DNA of 64,000 nt from UBA946 sp031550725 (GTDB taxonomy: Bacteria; Bacillota; Clostridia; Oscillospirales; Ruminococcaceae), in the NCBI GenBank assembly GCA_031550725.1, contig JAVBOH010000002.1:62001-126000 (forward strand), written 5' to 3'. Positions 1-7,421 of the stretch are shown in pieces; within the stretch, counting starts at the first letter, position 1; each line of letters opens with the position of its first letter. Position numbers and translations under genes: made by a program. A model generated the notes under the pieces. It was not told the origin of the DNA. It worked only from the letters and a program-made list of their open reading frames with translations, and did no database searches.

Positions 1-570
1 ACAGCAGATAATACATCTCAAATCGATTCATTTTGGTGGTTAGAATTTCAAGCGTTATTTAACAAATCATATGGTAACTTTTTTGAAACTCAAAGAGAAT
101 TAGAACTTAAATCACTTGAAAATACTATTAACCACTTTAATTCAAATGCTAATGGGGTAGAACTTTGTAACATGATGTTTGAACATTGGATGTATCCACC
201 GATATTTGCAGAAGCAAAAGAATTTTTCAAAACTTGCCCTGTGCCAATCTATATTGTTTCAAACATTGACAGAGCCGATGTATTGAAAGCAATTGAATAC
301 CATGACTTAAATCCAGCGTATATTTTTACTAGTGAAGATGCAAAATCATATAAACCTCGCAAAGAAATTTTTGAATTAGCATTGAACTATACTGGACTTA
401 AACCTAATGAAGTGTTGCATATTGGAGATTCACTAAGCAGTGATGTCAATGGGGCAACTGCACTTGGAATTAATGCATTGTGGTTAAACAGGGTGAACAA
501 AAAAGTTCCTGATGGAGTAAATTCGGTGAGCAATTTGCTTGAAGTGCTTGATGTTGAAATGGAAAAATAA
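1..570 (+). CDS. HAD-family hydrolase, 5' truncated by window edge
   Basis: The frame is open from base 1 to the stop at 568-570, so the gene begins before the window; the internal Met at 172 is not the start. The visible part carries HAD motif II (the Ser of IVSN), motif III Lys (YKPRKEIF) and motif IV (IGDSLSSD), followed by a typical C-terminal end. Motif I (DxD) must lie upstream of the window. HAD proteins of this shape are phosphatases acting on small phosphorylated metabolites; the substrate cannot be read from the sequence. The next gene on the same strand starts 85 bases downstream. Confidence 0.85.
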   Translation, partial: TADNTSQIDSFWWLEFQALFNKSYGNFFETQRELELKSLENTINHFNSNANGVELCNMMFEHWMYPPIFAEAKEFFKTCPVPIYIVSNIDRADVLKAIEYHDLNPAYIFTSEDAKSYKPRKEIFELALNYTGLKPNEVLHIGDSLSSDVNGATALGINALWLNRVNKKVPDGVNSVSNLLEVLDVEMEK

Positions 571-655
571 GGTTTTCGTTTTGTATGTTGCATAACGTTT
601 TACTATAATAATTTTACGTTTATTATTAAAATAAATTTGATTTGGTGGTGTCGTT

Positions 656-1210
656 GTGGATGAAATAATTTTAATCAAACCTAATCTTGATTATGAAGTA
701 GACATAATAAAATTCCGTAATGAATTGCAAGAGCAAGATGACCGTGATAGCTTTGCTGGTTGCAGTATGCTCGAATATAAATCAACTGTGGCTGAATGGA
801 TAGAATTTTTAGACAGCCTTGAGCATGAAGAAACTTGCCCAGAGGGACGTGTAACCTCAAATTGTTATATAGCTGTTCGTCTTTCTGATAATAAAATTGT
901 GGGTATAATCGACTTTCGCCACAACTTAAATTCGCCTATTTTAAGCCTATGGGGTGGTCATATGGGTTATACTGTTCGACCTTCCGAGAGAAAAAAAGGA
1001 TATGCTACTGAAATGCTTAGGCTTAATTTAATAAACTGCAGGAATTATGGTTTAGATAAGGTAATGATCACATGTAAAGCGAATAATATCGCCAGTGAAA
1101 AGACTATTATAAAAAACGGTGGAGTTTTTGAATATTCCTTGCTTGTTGATGGAGATGAAATTGAAACAAAAAGATATTGGATAGATTTGACGGAGGACTT
1201 AGATGGATAA
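656..1210 (+). CDS. GNAT-family N-acetyltransferase
   Basis: A 184-residue protein with the acetyl-CoA pyrophosphate-binding motif A (RPSERKKGYATEML) and the C-terminal motif B (NNIASEKTIIKNGG). It looks like the predicted-acetyltransferase group with a C-terminal aromatic 'RYWIDL' ending. The start is GTG at 656, preceded by a GGTGG-like ribosome site; no in-frame ATG is better placed. It overlaps the following methyltransferase by 8 bases, so the two are translationally coupled. The acyl acceptor is unknown. Confidence 0.85.
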   Translation: MDEIILIKPNLDYEVDIIKFRNELQEQDDRDSFAGCSMLEYKSTVAEWIEFLDSLEHEETCPEGRVTSNCYIAVRLSDNKIVGIIDFRHNLNSPILSLWGGHMGYTVRPSERKKGYATEMLRLNLINCRNYGLDKVMITCKANNIASEKTIIKNGGVFEYSLLVDGDEIETKRYWIDLTEDLDG

Positions 1211-1979
1211 ATATTTTTGGGACACTCAAATTGATTATCTAAAAGCTACTCGCAAACAAATGTGGAATGATGATTACTTTGAGTTTTTAGTTAAGTCAGT
1301 TTGGAAATTTAATAAACCGATTAACATAATAGATTTTGGCTGTGGCTATGGTTATTTGGGATTGAAATTATTGCCACTACTTCCAGAGGGATGTACATAT
1401 ACTGGCTTAGATATAGGTGAAACATTGTTATCCGAAGCAAAGCGAGTATTTGAAAACTCACCATACAAAACGAAGTTCATTAATGTTGATTTAACAAGCT
1501 ATGTGCCAAATGAGCATTATGATTTAGCGATATGCCAAGCAGTATTAAGACATATTCCATCTTCAAAAGATGTTCTTAATAAAATGGTTAATTCTGTTGT
1601 TTCAGGTGGAATGGTAATTTGCATTGAAGTAAATAGAATGATGGAAGAAACAGGTTTCTATACCAATATTATTGAACAAGATACTGCTGAAAGACTTGCT
1701 TTGTTACAGGAGCAGTGGAATGATGAGTTGAATAACGGTGGCAGAGATTATAAGTTAGGTATCAAAGTTCCTATCTATATGCAGCAATTAGGTCTCATTA
1801 ACGTAAATTCAAGAATAAACGATTTTGTTGAATTTGACAGTCCATTATCTGATGATGATGAATATGAGGAACATCTTGAAGCTCTTTTAAAAACAAAAGA
1901 TTTGCAGTCAATTCCACATGAGAATGCTTTTGCTATAAATGCTCATTGCCTTGTTATTTCTTATGGGATAAAATGTTAA
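1203..1979 (+). CDS. Class I SAM-dependent methyltransferase
   Basis: A 258-residue protein with Rossmann methyltransferase motif I (IIDFGCGYGYLG), an acidic residue at the end of strand 2 (YTGLDIGE) and a motif IV-like segment (DLAICQAVLRHI). The family transfers a methyl group from S-adenosylmethionine; the acceptor cannot be told. ATG at 1203 has a GGAGG site just upstream and overlaps the preceding acetyltransferase gene, indicating one operon. A hairpin terminator follows at 2001-2029. Confidence 0.85.
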   Translation: MDKYFWDTQIDYLKATRKQMWNDDYFEFLVKSVWKFNKPINIIDFGCGYGYLGLKLLPLLPEGCTYTGLDIGETLLSEAKRVFENSPYKTKFINVDLTSYVPNEHYDLAICQAVLRHIPSSKDVLNKMVNSVVSGGMVICIEVNRMMEETGFYTNIIEQDTAERLALLQEQWNDELNNGGRDYKLGIKVPIYMQQLGLINVNSRINDFVEFDSPLSDDDEYEEHLEALLKTKDLQSIPHENAFAINAHCLVISYGIKC

Positions 1980-2000
1980 TCATAACATAATTTTACTCTA

Positions 2001-2029
2001 CCGTCAGCAAATTCGCTGACGGTATTTTT
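2001..2029 (+). terminator. Rho-independent terminator
   Basis: An 8-bp perfect stem (CCGTCAGC / GCTGACGG) with a 6-base loop is followed by TATTTTTA. It ends the acetyltransferase-methyltransferase transcript. The last bases overlap the stop of the convergent excisionase-like gene. Confidence 0.85.
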
Positions 2030-2342
2030 ATGCCACACCTACAATATAGTTTAATAATGCTGTTTTTGATATAAGAATTTTACCACGCTTACCTCGTCCT
2101 GTTCGGATGTATGGCAACTTATCTTGTATAACAAGCTGTCTGATTGTATGCTCAGATAGTCCTTTCACTACATTGGCACATTCCTTGATTGTGAGCATTT
2201 CGACCCTATTGTCAGGGATAGAAACATTGTTTACGTCCTTTTCATATGTGCTGGTACAAATATTGTTTGCGTCAGTTTCCAACAATTCGTCGAGTAGGTC
2301 CTCCACTTTTGAGATGATGTTTTTCTTTTGAATGATTGTCAT
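2028..2342 (-). CDS. Excisionase-family helix-turn-helix protein
   Basis: A 104-residue protein whose C-terminal half has the MerR-like winged helix used by excisionases (LTIKECANVVKGLSEHTIRQL..., then LPYIRTGRGKRGKILISKTALLNYI). The first ~45 residues are acidic and match nothing I recognise. ATG at 2342 is preceded by AGAAGGA. Such proteins normally sit beside a tyrosine integrase in conjugative or integrative elements; none is next to it here, so it may be an orphan remnant of a nested element. Confidence 0.7.
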   Translation of the reverse strand: MTIIQKKNIISKVEDLLDELLETDANNICTSTYEKDVNNVSIPDNRVEMLTIKECANVVKGLSEHTIRQLVIQDKLPYIRTGRGKRGKILISKTALLNYIVGVA

Positions 2343-2819
2343 GATGTTGTTCCTTCTTTCATTTTTATTTGTTTGAGAGTATGTGCAGATACAGGCATAA
2401 TATTTATCCCCTCATAAGTAAAGGAGATTTGTTGGCAATTCTGGCGACCCCTTCTCGTAATTTTGGATATTTGCATAAAACACATGTAAATATGCTTGAT
2501 TTTCTTGTTCAAATATTTTGCTCCTCACTAATAAGGACATTTAACAGCCTTTTTTATAGTCTATTTGAAAAAGTTGTTTTCAAATTCTCTATCTTGCATA
2601 AATCAAGTGCTTATTTGTTGTGTTATGATGTATGTTTTATACAACTCTCATATATATAGGACACTAAAAGTCAATTTTGGCTACCCCATTTTCAAAGTTT
2701 GTATAATCTCATATATAGTGATAATTTATACAGTATTCTGTTGGTAATTATCACAACAATTTGTGCTGTTTTCCATATTGATATATCTGCTTGTAACATG
2801 TTCTCATAAGGAAGGACAA
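2343..2819. other. Non-coding stretch between excisionase and terminator
   Basis: No convincing gene. The open frames here lack ribosome sites and have non-protein-like composition. Two similar 25-base phrases occur in direct orientation (about 2434-2458 and 2673-2697, both around a core of CAATTyTGGCkACCCC), perhaps a decayed repeat from the element that brought the excisionase gene. Confidence 0.4.
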
Positions 2820-2864
2820 AAAACTCCCCATTTTTTCATTGTTCATGAAAAAATGGGGAGTTTT
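2820..2864. terminator. Perfect 20-bp hairpin, bidirectional terminator
   Basis: A perfect 20-bp inverted repeat (arms 2820-2839 and 2845-2864, 5-base loop). The GC core CTCCCC/GGGGAG sits close to T-runs on both strands, so it can terminate in either direction. It isolates the following promoter from readthrough. Confidence 0.8.
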
Positions 2865-2949
2865 TGATTAAGTTTGTAGGGTTGCATAAATATGATATGC
2901 TTTTATTGTAGCAATTGACTTTGGTTTTAACTGTGATAAGTCAAATTTA

Positions 2950-2978
2950 TTGACTTTGGAAATATATAATGTTATGAT
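2950..2978 (+). promoter_or_regulatory. Sigma-A promoter of the 372-residue hypothetical gene
   Basis: TTGACT (2950-2955), 17-base spacer, TATGAT (2973-2978). The expected transcript start near 2985 lies about 30 bases before the GTG start at 3016. The upstream in-frame TTG at 2950 is inside the -35 box, so it is not a start codon. Confidence 0.6.
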
Positions 2979-3015
2979 TGATACAGAAATAAATTTGAAT
3001 ATAAGGGGGTGCATT

Positions 3016-4134
3016 GTGGATATACAAAAATCTATTGATTTTCTGCTTGAAAATGCAGGACCGATAATACAGTATAAACTAAAAAAGGAAATACTTTGTG
3101 ATATTACCGACGCAGAAGAAGAACAGCTTCTCACAAAAATATATCAAACTCCACAATTTAAATTAGTTGAAAGCTATGTAAAACCAAATGGTTATATTGG
3201 AAGTGGTATGCATAGCTGGGATAACTGGCGTGGACAAGTTCTGCATGAAACACCTTTACAGGATAGTGAAAGTGCTGCTCGGTTACTGTCTTATTATGCT
3301 ATTCCGAAAACACATCCGATTGTTAATAATTTTGTTGCTGCAATGCGTGATGAAAAAACCTTGGAAAAAGAATTTTCATATATCCCACCAGAAGCAAACC
3401 GATATAAAAATCGTTTTTTAGGAATAAGGAATGGTTCTGGCTTGATGATGTTAATTTATACAATGCAGGCAATGCTTGGGTTTGGTGATGATGAGTGTGT
3501 AAAACCATTTCAAGATATATCTTTGGAGGTGTTCAAAAGCATATTACCACTTTCTTCAATTAACGAAATTGCAAAATCACGTCAGGGTAAAGCAAAATAC
3601 AACTACCCATATATTGATGAAAATACAAGTTTCCCTAGTCAATATCACCTTGAAGCACTTGCATATACAAACTCATGGCGTACACCTGAGAATATCCAGT
3701 TAATGACCGATGCCTTAAATCATTATAATGAATTTTTACAGGGTACAAATCCTATACACGTAAAAATTGGTTCAAAATATTATGTTCCATGTCCGTTAAA
3801 TATGGGAAATAGTCCTATCAGACCATTTCATGCAGATACAATTGACATCATTACATATCGCCGATTACTGACGGAAATAGCTATGTTAGGTGTAGGTAAA
3901 AACGTTCATGTAATAAATGAAACAATAACTAATATTGAAAACGCCTTAGATAATGATGGAATATTGCGAATGAATTTCGATATACCACACAATAAACGTT
4001 CTTCACCTAAAAAAATTGAATACCCAACCGCATATGGTGATATCAGACTAGAACCAGACTATAAACGTAAATATGCTTTCGAATGTGATTTAACATTTTG
4101 GGCAGTGCAGTTTTTACATTTTACGGATATGTAA
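3016..4134 (+). CDS. Conserved hypothetical protein, alpha-helical
   Basis: 372 residues from a GTG start at 3016, preceded by AGGGGG with a 6-base spacing. The sequence (N-terminus MDIQKSIDFLLENAGP, many short helical segments, no signal peptide or membrane segment) resembles uncharacterised cytoplasmic proteins of Firmicutes; some parts recall the helical repeats of prenyltransferase/terpenoid-cyclase folds, but I see no DxDD or other catalytic motif. It is transcribed alone between strong terminators. No function is assigned. Confidence 0.75.
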   Translation: MDIQKSIDFLLENAGPIIQYKLKKEILCDITDAEEEQLLTKIYQTPQFKLVESYVKPNGYIGSGMHSWDNWRGQVLHETPLQDSESAARLLSYYAIPKTHPIVNNFVAAMRDEKTLEKEFSYIPPEANRYKNRFLGIRNGSGLMMLIYTMQAMLGFGDDECVKPFQDISLEVFKSILPLSSINEIAKSRQGKAKYNYPYIDENTSFPSQYHLEALAYTNSWRTPENIQLMTDALNHYNEFLQGTNPIHVKIGSKYYVPCPLNMGNSPIRPFHADTIDIITYRRLLTEIAMLGVGKNVHVINETITNIENALDNDGILRMNFDIPHNKRSSPKKIEYPTAYGDIRLEPDYKRKYAFECDLTFWAVQFLHFTDM

Positions 4135-4139
4135 AAATA

Positions 4140-4184
4140 AGCGTATATACTGTTCAAATTACAGCATATACGCTCTGTTTTATT
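4140..4184 (+). terminator. Terminator after hypothetical gene
   Basis: A 14-bp stem with one mismatch (arms 4140-4153 and 4161-4174, 7-base loop) followed by CTGTTTTATT. It lies directly after the stop at 4134 and faces the convergent acetyltransferase gene, which it may serve as well. Confidence 0.75.
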
Positions 4185-4215
4185 ATTTGATTTTCTCGAT
4201 TTAGCTTGTAAATAT

Positions 4216-4692
4216 TTATTGTATACTCTTTTTGTATACAGATTCTATTGTACCGAAACATGTCACAGTTTGAACAAATTTTTCAAATCCAAACTTCTCA
4301 TAAAAGTTTTGCTGACTACTGATTAGATACACTGCGTTGAATCCAAGTGAGAGTGCAAAATTAGAGGCTGATTCAAGTAAAATTTTACTCAAATGACATC
4401 CCCTAAACTTTTGTTCAATGTATACAGCAGTTATGAATGGTGTGAAATCAGGGTCAATATCTGTTCCATAATCATCACGCTTTTCAAGAATACAAAATCC
4501 TGCATATTCATCATCAATAGTTAAAACAACAATTGATTCCCAGTCATTAAATTCATTATCAGCTAAACGTTTAGCAACTATTTTGCCAACTCCCCAATCC
4601 CACGTTTCAGCCCATTTTATTATACATGAACAGTCAACCGTTTTATTACCAACAGGGAATGTTGTTATTTTCAATCCTTGTGTTATATCCAT
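4216..4692 (-). CDS. GNAT acetyltransferase under leader-peptide attenuation
   Basis: A 158-residue GNAT protein with motif A (VYIEQKFRGCHLSKILLESA) and motif B (SSQQNFYEKFGFEKF). The start ATG at 4692 is preceded by AAGGAGAG, the anti-anti-sequester arm of an attenuator leader at 4693-4826. Such leaders normally control genes answering to ribosome-targeting drugs, so acetylation of an antibiotic is a reasonable inference; the substrate is not visible. It shares the whole leader design with the GNAT gene at 9624-10076, although the proteins themselves are only distantly alike. Confidence 0.85.
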   Translation of the reverse strand: MDITQGLKITTFPVGNKTVDCSCIIKWAETWDWGVGKIVAKRLADNEFNDWESIVVLTIDDEYAGFCILEKRDDYGTDIDPDFTPFITAVYIEQKFRGCHLSKILLESASNFALSLGFNAVYLISSQQNFYEKFGFEKFVQTVTCFGTIESVYKKSIQ

Positions 4693-4826
4693 AATAATTC
4701 TCTCCTTAATTTTTCAGAGAGTTAAAAGCTAATCACTCTCTGAGTATTTTGTTTTGCGATTAGTTTCTTCATAAAACATCACTCCAATTTAAGTAAAATA
4801 TCTATGTTATCACAAGTTTCCTTGTG
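4693..4826 (-). promoter_or_regulatory. Attenuator leader with 16-codon leader peptide (copy 1)
   Basis: On the minus strand: a CACAAG-GAAA-CTTGTG hairpin (4811-4826), a TGGAG ribosome site, then a 16-codon ORF (4772-4722) encoding MKKLIAKQNTQRVISF. Arm 1 (CAGAGAGT, 4742-4735) lies in the last codons, arm 2 (ACTCTCTG, 4722-4715) follows and overlaps the stop, and arm 3 is the gene's own ribosome site (GGAGAG). Arm 2 can pair with arm 1 (8 bp) or arm 3 (6 bp with one G-U). A ribosome held at the end of the leader would cover arms 1 and 2 and free the ribosome site. Copy 2 at 10077-10207 keeps the structure through a compensatory A-U/G-C change in arm 1:2. Confidence 0.75.
4722..4772 (-). CDS. 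Leader peptide MKKLIAKQNTQRVISF
   Basis: A 16-codon ORF plus stop with its own ribosome site (TGGAGT, 9 bases before ATG at 4772). It has exactly the same length as the leader at 10102-10152 (MKNIRINNYTRRVTIF), and both end T-x-R-V-x-x-F. Conservation of the C-terminal end, and the placement of the stop in the hairpin loop, fit a stalling peptide that controls the downstream acetyltransferase. Confidence 0.7.
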   Translation of the reverse strand: MKKLIAKQNTQRVISF

Positions 4827-4853
4827 GGATTATAACTATATTATAAAATACTA

Positions 4854-5396
4854 TTATACTCTAAACTCATCTTCTTTTACACCCATATAAAGCTTGTCAA
4901 TGTATTGCCCCTCTTTAAATATCCACTCTGGTAGTCGACCAACTTCTTTAAACCCAACTTTTTTATAGCAGTTGATGCCAGCATAATTGTCAGCATGTAC
5001 AGTTAGCATGATATTATGAAGATTTAGAGTTTTAAATCCGTATTCAAGAATTAATTTTATCGACTCAGTACCATATCCCTTGTTTCTATACTCATCGTCA
5101 CCAATAAAAATCCCTATAAAAGCATTTCGATTAAGGTGGTCAATATTATGTATGCTAATGGAACCAATTAGTTCATCACCTGAGGTAAGCACAATAGCAT
5201 ATCTCTGCATATCATTTGCAGGCTCATAAATCCATTTCAAATCAGTTTTTGATGAAACAACTTGGTTAAATTGACCGAATTTAATCGCAACATCTTTATT
5301 GTTCATCCATTTTAAATATTTCTGGACATCGACATCGTTATCATCAATTGGCGAGAGATAGATATGCTCACCGGCAATTTTACGAAAATATGGCAT
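4854..5396 (-). CDS. RimJ/RimL-type GNAT acetyltransferase
   Basis: 180 residues with the RimJ/RimL arrangement: an N-terminal 'HIYLSPIDDNDV', motif A EYRNKGYGTESIKLIL and motif B NYAGINCYKKVGFKEVGRL. Members acetylate N-termini of ribosomal proteins or small amines; this member's substrate is unknown. ATG at 5396 follows GAGGAGG. It is 41 bases downstream of the NUDIX gene, probably in one transcript. Its stop is close to the likely promoter of the leader-controlled gene at 4216-4692. Confidence 0.85.
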   Translation of the reverse strand: MPYFRKIAGEHIYLSPIDDNDVDVQKYLKWMNNKDVAIKFGQFNQVVSSKTDLKWIYEPANDMQRYAIVLTSGDELIGSISIHNIDHLNRNAFIGIFIGDDEYRNKGYGTESIKLILEYGFKTLNLHNIMLTVHADNYAGINCYKKVGFKEVGRLPEWIFKEGQYIDKLYMGVKEDEFRV

Positions 5397-5437
5397 AGGT
5401 TAACCTCCTCAAATATATTTTAATAAGATTTTCAATA

Positions 5438-5944
5438 TCAAATAAAATCAAACAACTCTTCTATACGTGTGAACATATCCCAAGTGACAAATGTACCATC
5501 TTCAACCATTCGGTTTATTTCTGCTTGACTTACCCATTTTACATCGCATGTTTCATCAGGAGCAAGGGTTATAGTGGATATATCAACATTTTGTCGAAAC
5601 AGCCATATATCAGCTAGACAATGGTTGCAAGGACACTTCCGTAGTTGATGTTTAAATCTTTGTCCGTTCTGTGATTCAAGCGTAATACCAGTTTCCTCTT
5701 TGACTTCTTTTAAAGCAGTCGTCAAACTATCATCACCGGAAATAGCATTCCCACCAACACATTCCCACATGTTAGGAAATGATTTGTTAGATGTGCGTTT
5801 AACGATAAGAAATTCTCCATTACTATTCATTATCCATGCATATATACAAAGATGATAATCACCATCAGCCATAGGTTTACCACGCTTTATTATGCGTCCT
5901 GTCTTATTGCCGTTCACATCGAGAATATCCCAAAGTTCAGCCAA
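5438..5944 (-). CDS. NUDIX hydrolase
   Basis: 168 residues. The NUDIX box reads GGNAISGDDSLTTALKEVKE followed by ETGI, with the essential EExGx core intact but the usual first E as D and R as K, which fits the isopentenyl-diphosphate-isomerase-like/YfcD branch (N-terminus AELWDILDVNGNKTGR, then GDYHLCIYAWI). It hydrolyses a nucleoside diphosphate linked to another moiety; substrate unknown. The best start is TTG at 5944, 6 bases after GAGGTG; the GTG at 5953 lies inside that ribosome site. Confidence 0.85.
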   Translation of the reverse strand: MAELWDILDVNGNKTGRIIKRGKPMADGDYHLCIYAWIMNSNGEFLIVKRTSNKSFPNMWECVGGNAISGDDSLTTALKEVKEETGITLESQNGQRFKHQLRKCPCNHCLADIWLFRQNVDISTITLAPDETCDVKWVSQAEINRMVEDGTFVTWDMFTRIEELFDFI

Positions 5945-6036
5945 TTTTATCACCTCGGTAGTAATTTTTTATTGCAGGTTTTATCCTATTATATCACATA
6001 CAACTTTAAAATTCAATCTTGCAGACAAATCAAGAA

Positions 6037-6112
6037 AAAACGGAAGCCCATTATGAACTTACGTATTTTAGAATTTTTCATTTAGAATTAGAGGTACTGT
6101 GCATTATGCTTA
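6037..6112 (-). repeat. 3'-end repeat of acetyltransferase cassette, copy 1
   Basis: The 72 bases from 6041 resemble 9541-9612 closely (shared blocks CGGAA, CATTATGAACTT, CGTATTT, ATTTAGAATTA, ATTATG). On the minus strand each copy lies at or just past the stop of a GNAT gene and contains a hairpin followed by T-rich sequence, so it acts as a terminator. The stem of this copy is imperfect but its T-run (TTTTTTC) is longer. Confidence 0.65.
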
Positions 6113-6745
6113 TTTGGTACGTTGGTACTCGTTTTTTAATAGTCCATATACACGCACATTTTTAAAAGATTTTTGCTCAACAAATAGTTTTTCTTTTTTT
6201 GTATCTTTTATTTCGTGACCATCAAAAGTAAAATTATTTGAATCATTTTCTCTTAACAAGCCTTCTAACTTGAAATTGCATTTTTCCAATACAGATGAAG
6301 ATGCTTTATTTTCATCCCAAACATGTGAATATATCCTGTTTAATTCAAGCGATTCAAAACCCCATTTTAATATTGCGTTGACTGCTTCTGTCATATATCC
6401 TTTTGTACGTTCTTCTTTAGACAAACAATACCCAATTTCTGCACAGTTGACATTGAAATCAAATTTACACAATTCAATTTTACCAATGTTCCTGTTTGTA
6501 GTTTTTTCAGCAATGCACCAAATAATAGATTCTTTTGTTTTAAGCATTCTTGGTACATTCTTAAAGAAAAATCTTTTAAATCCATCTATATCATCTTCTT
6601 TTATGTAGTGAATACCTCTCATGTAATAAAGAATATCACCACAATGCCAAGTAACGTATTCTTGGAAATCTGTTTCATTAAATGCTCGCATTATTAATCT
6701 TTCGGTTTCAATTTTTGGAATTTTATCAAAACATTCTTTATTCAT
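6110..6745 (-). CDS. RimJ/RimL-type GNAT acetyltransferase
   Basis: 211 residues: IPKIETERLIMRAF start of the RimJ/RimL family, motif A LSKEERTKGYMTEAVNAIL and motif B NKASSSVLEKCNFKLEGLLR. The C-terminal ~40 residues after the acetyltransferase fold (rich in Lys) are longer than usual. ATG at 6745 is preceded by GGGAGGA. The related GNAT gene upstream ends 10 bases away, so the two are co-transcribed. Ends in the repeated terminator 6037-6112. Confidence 0.85.
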   Translation of the reverse strand: MNKECFDKIPKIETERLIMRAFNETDFQEYVTWHCGDILYYMRGIHYIKEDDIDGFKRFFFKNVPRMLKTKESIIWCIAEKTTNRNIGKIELCKFDFNVNCAEIGYCLSKEERTKGYMTEAVNAILKWGFESLELNRIYSHVWDENKASSSVLEKCNFKLEGLLRENDSNNFTFDGHEIKDTKKEKLFVEQKSFKNVRVYGLLKNEYQRTK

Positions 6746-6755
6746 TCTATCCTCC

Positions 6756-7331
6756 CTAATTGTTGACTCCTATATTCTGTTCTTCTATAATTGCCAGCAT
6801 GACGGCATCATGGAACTCTTTACCGAACGGATATTTATGTAAAAGTCCCTCTTCTGTAAAACCTAATCCTTTTAAGGCTTTGATAGAGTAAATGTTGTCG
6901 GGCATAACCAAGGCCTGTATCCTATGTAGTTTTAAATCCTTAATACCAAACCGGACTGCTTCTGCGATAGATTCTTTGGCAAAACCCATATTCCAATAGT
7001 CTTTTGAAAAATGATAAGCTAGTTCTGCCGTTGATTTTTTGATAAATCCCCCCAAGTCGATTCTGCCAATTACTTTCCCATCAGCTTTATTTTCAACACA
7101 CCAAGTAAAAACGGTTTTAGATTTTAGCAGTCTGCCGTTAATGTTATTCAGCCAATTGGTGATATGTTTTTCATTATCATAGCTAAGTAATCCTCCGCCC
7201 AAGTAACGCTGTACTTCTGGTGTGAAAACAAATGATAAATATTCATCCATATCCTCACGGCTGAATGGGTGTAATATTAGTCTACCTGTTTCAAGTACTG
7301 GAACTGATTTGAAATAATCGTTAAATTTCAT
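6756..7331 (-). CDS. RimJ/RimL-type GNAT acetyltransferase
   Basis: 191 residues from ATG 7331, which has AGGAGA 6-8 bases upstream; a longer frame to 7406 lacks a ribosome site. RimJ/RimL features: VPVLETGRLILHPF, motif A FSKDYWNMGFAKESIAEAV, motif B NIYSIKALKGLGFTEEGLL. It is a paralogue of the next gene downstream (6110-6745) with the same start phrase, pointing to tandem duplication and divergence. Confidence 0.85.
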   Translation of the reverse strand: MKFNDYFKSVPVLETGRLILHPFSREDMDEYLSFVFTPEVQRYLGGGLLSYDNEKHITNWLNNINGRLLKSKTVFTWCVENKADGKVIGRIDLGGFIKKSTAELAYHFSKDYWNMGFAKESIAEAVRFGIKDLKLHRIQALVMPDNIYSIKALKGLGFTEEGLLHKYPFGKEFHDAVMLAIIEEQNIGVNN

Positions 7332-7421
7332 ATTGTTTCTCCTGTCCATTATATAAATTCTCTTCGTTACAAATTCAAATTTGTTTAATTCATTATACCA
7401 CATCATTGTAATAATATTTTA

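Noticed and set aside
2369..2747. Protein genes in the 2.4-2.7 kb gap
   Set aside because: Open frames of 60-96 codons lack ribosome sites, overlap each other and have low-complexity hydrophobic content from AT-rich DNA.
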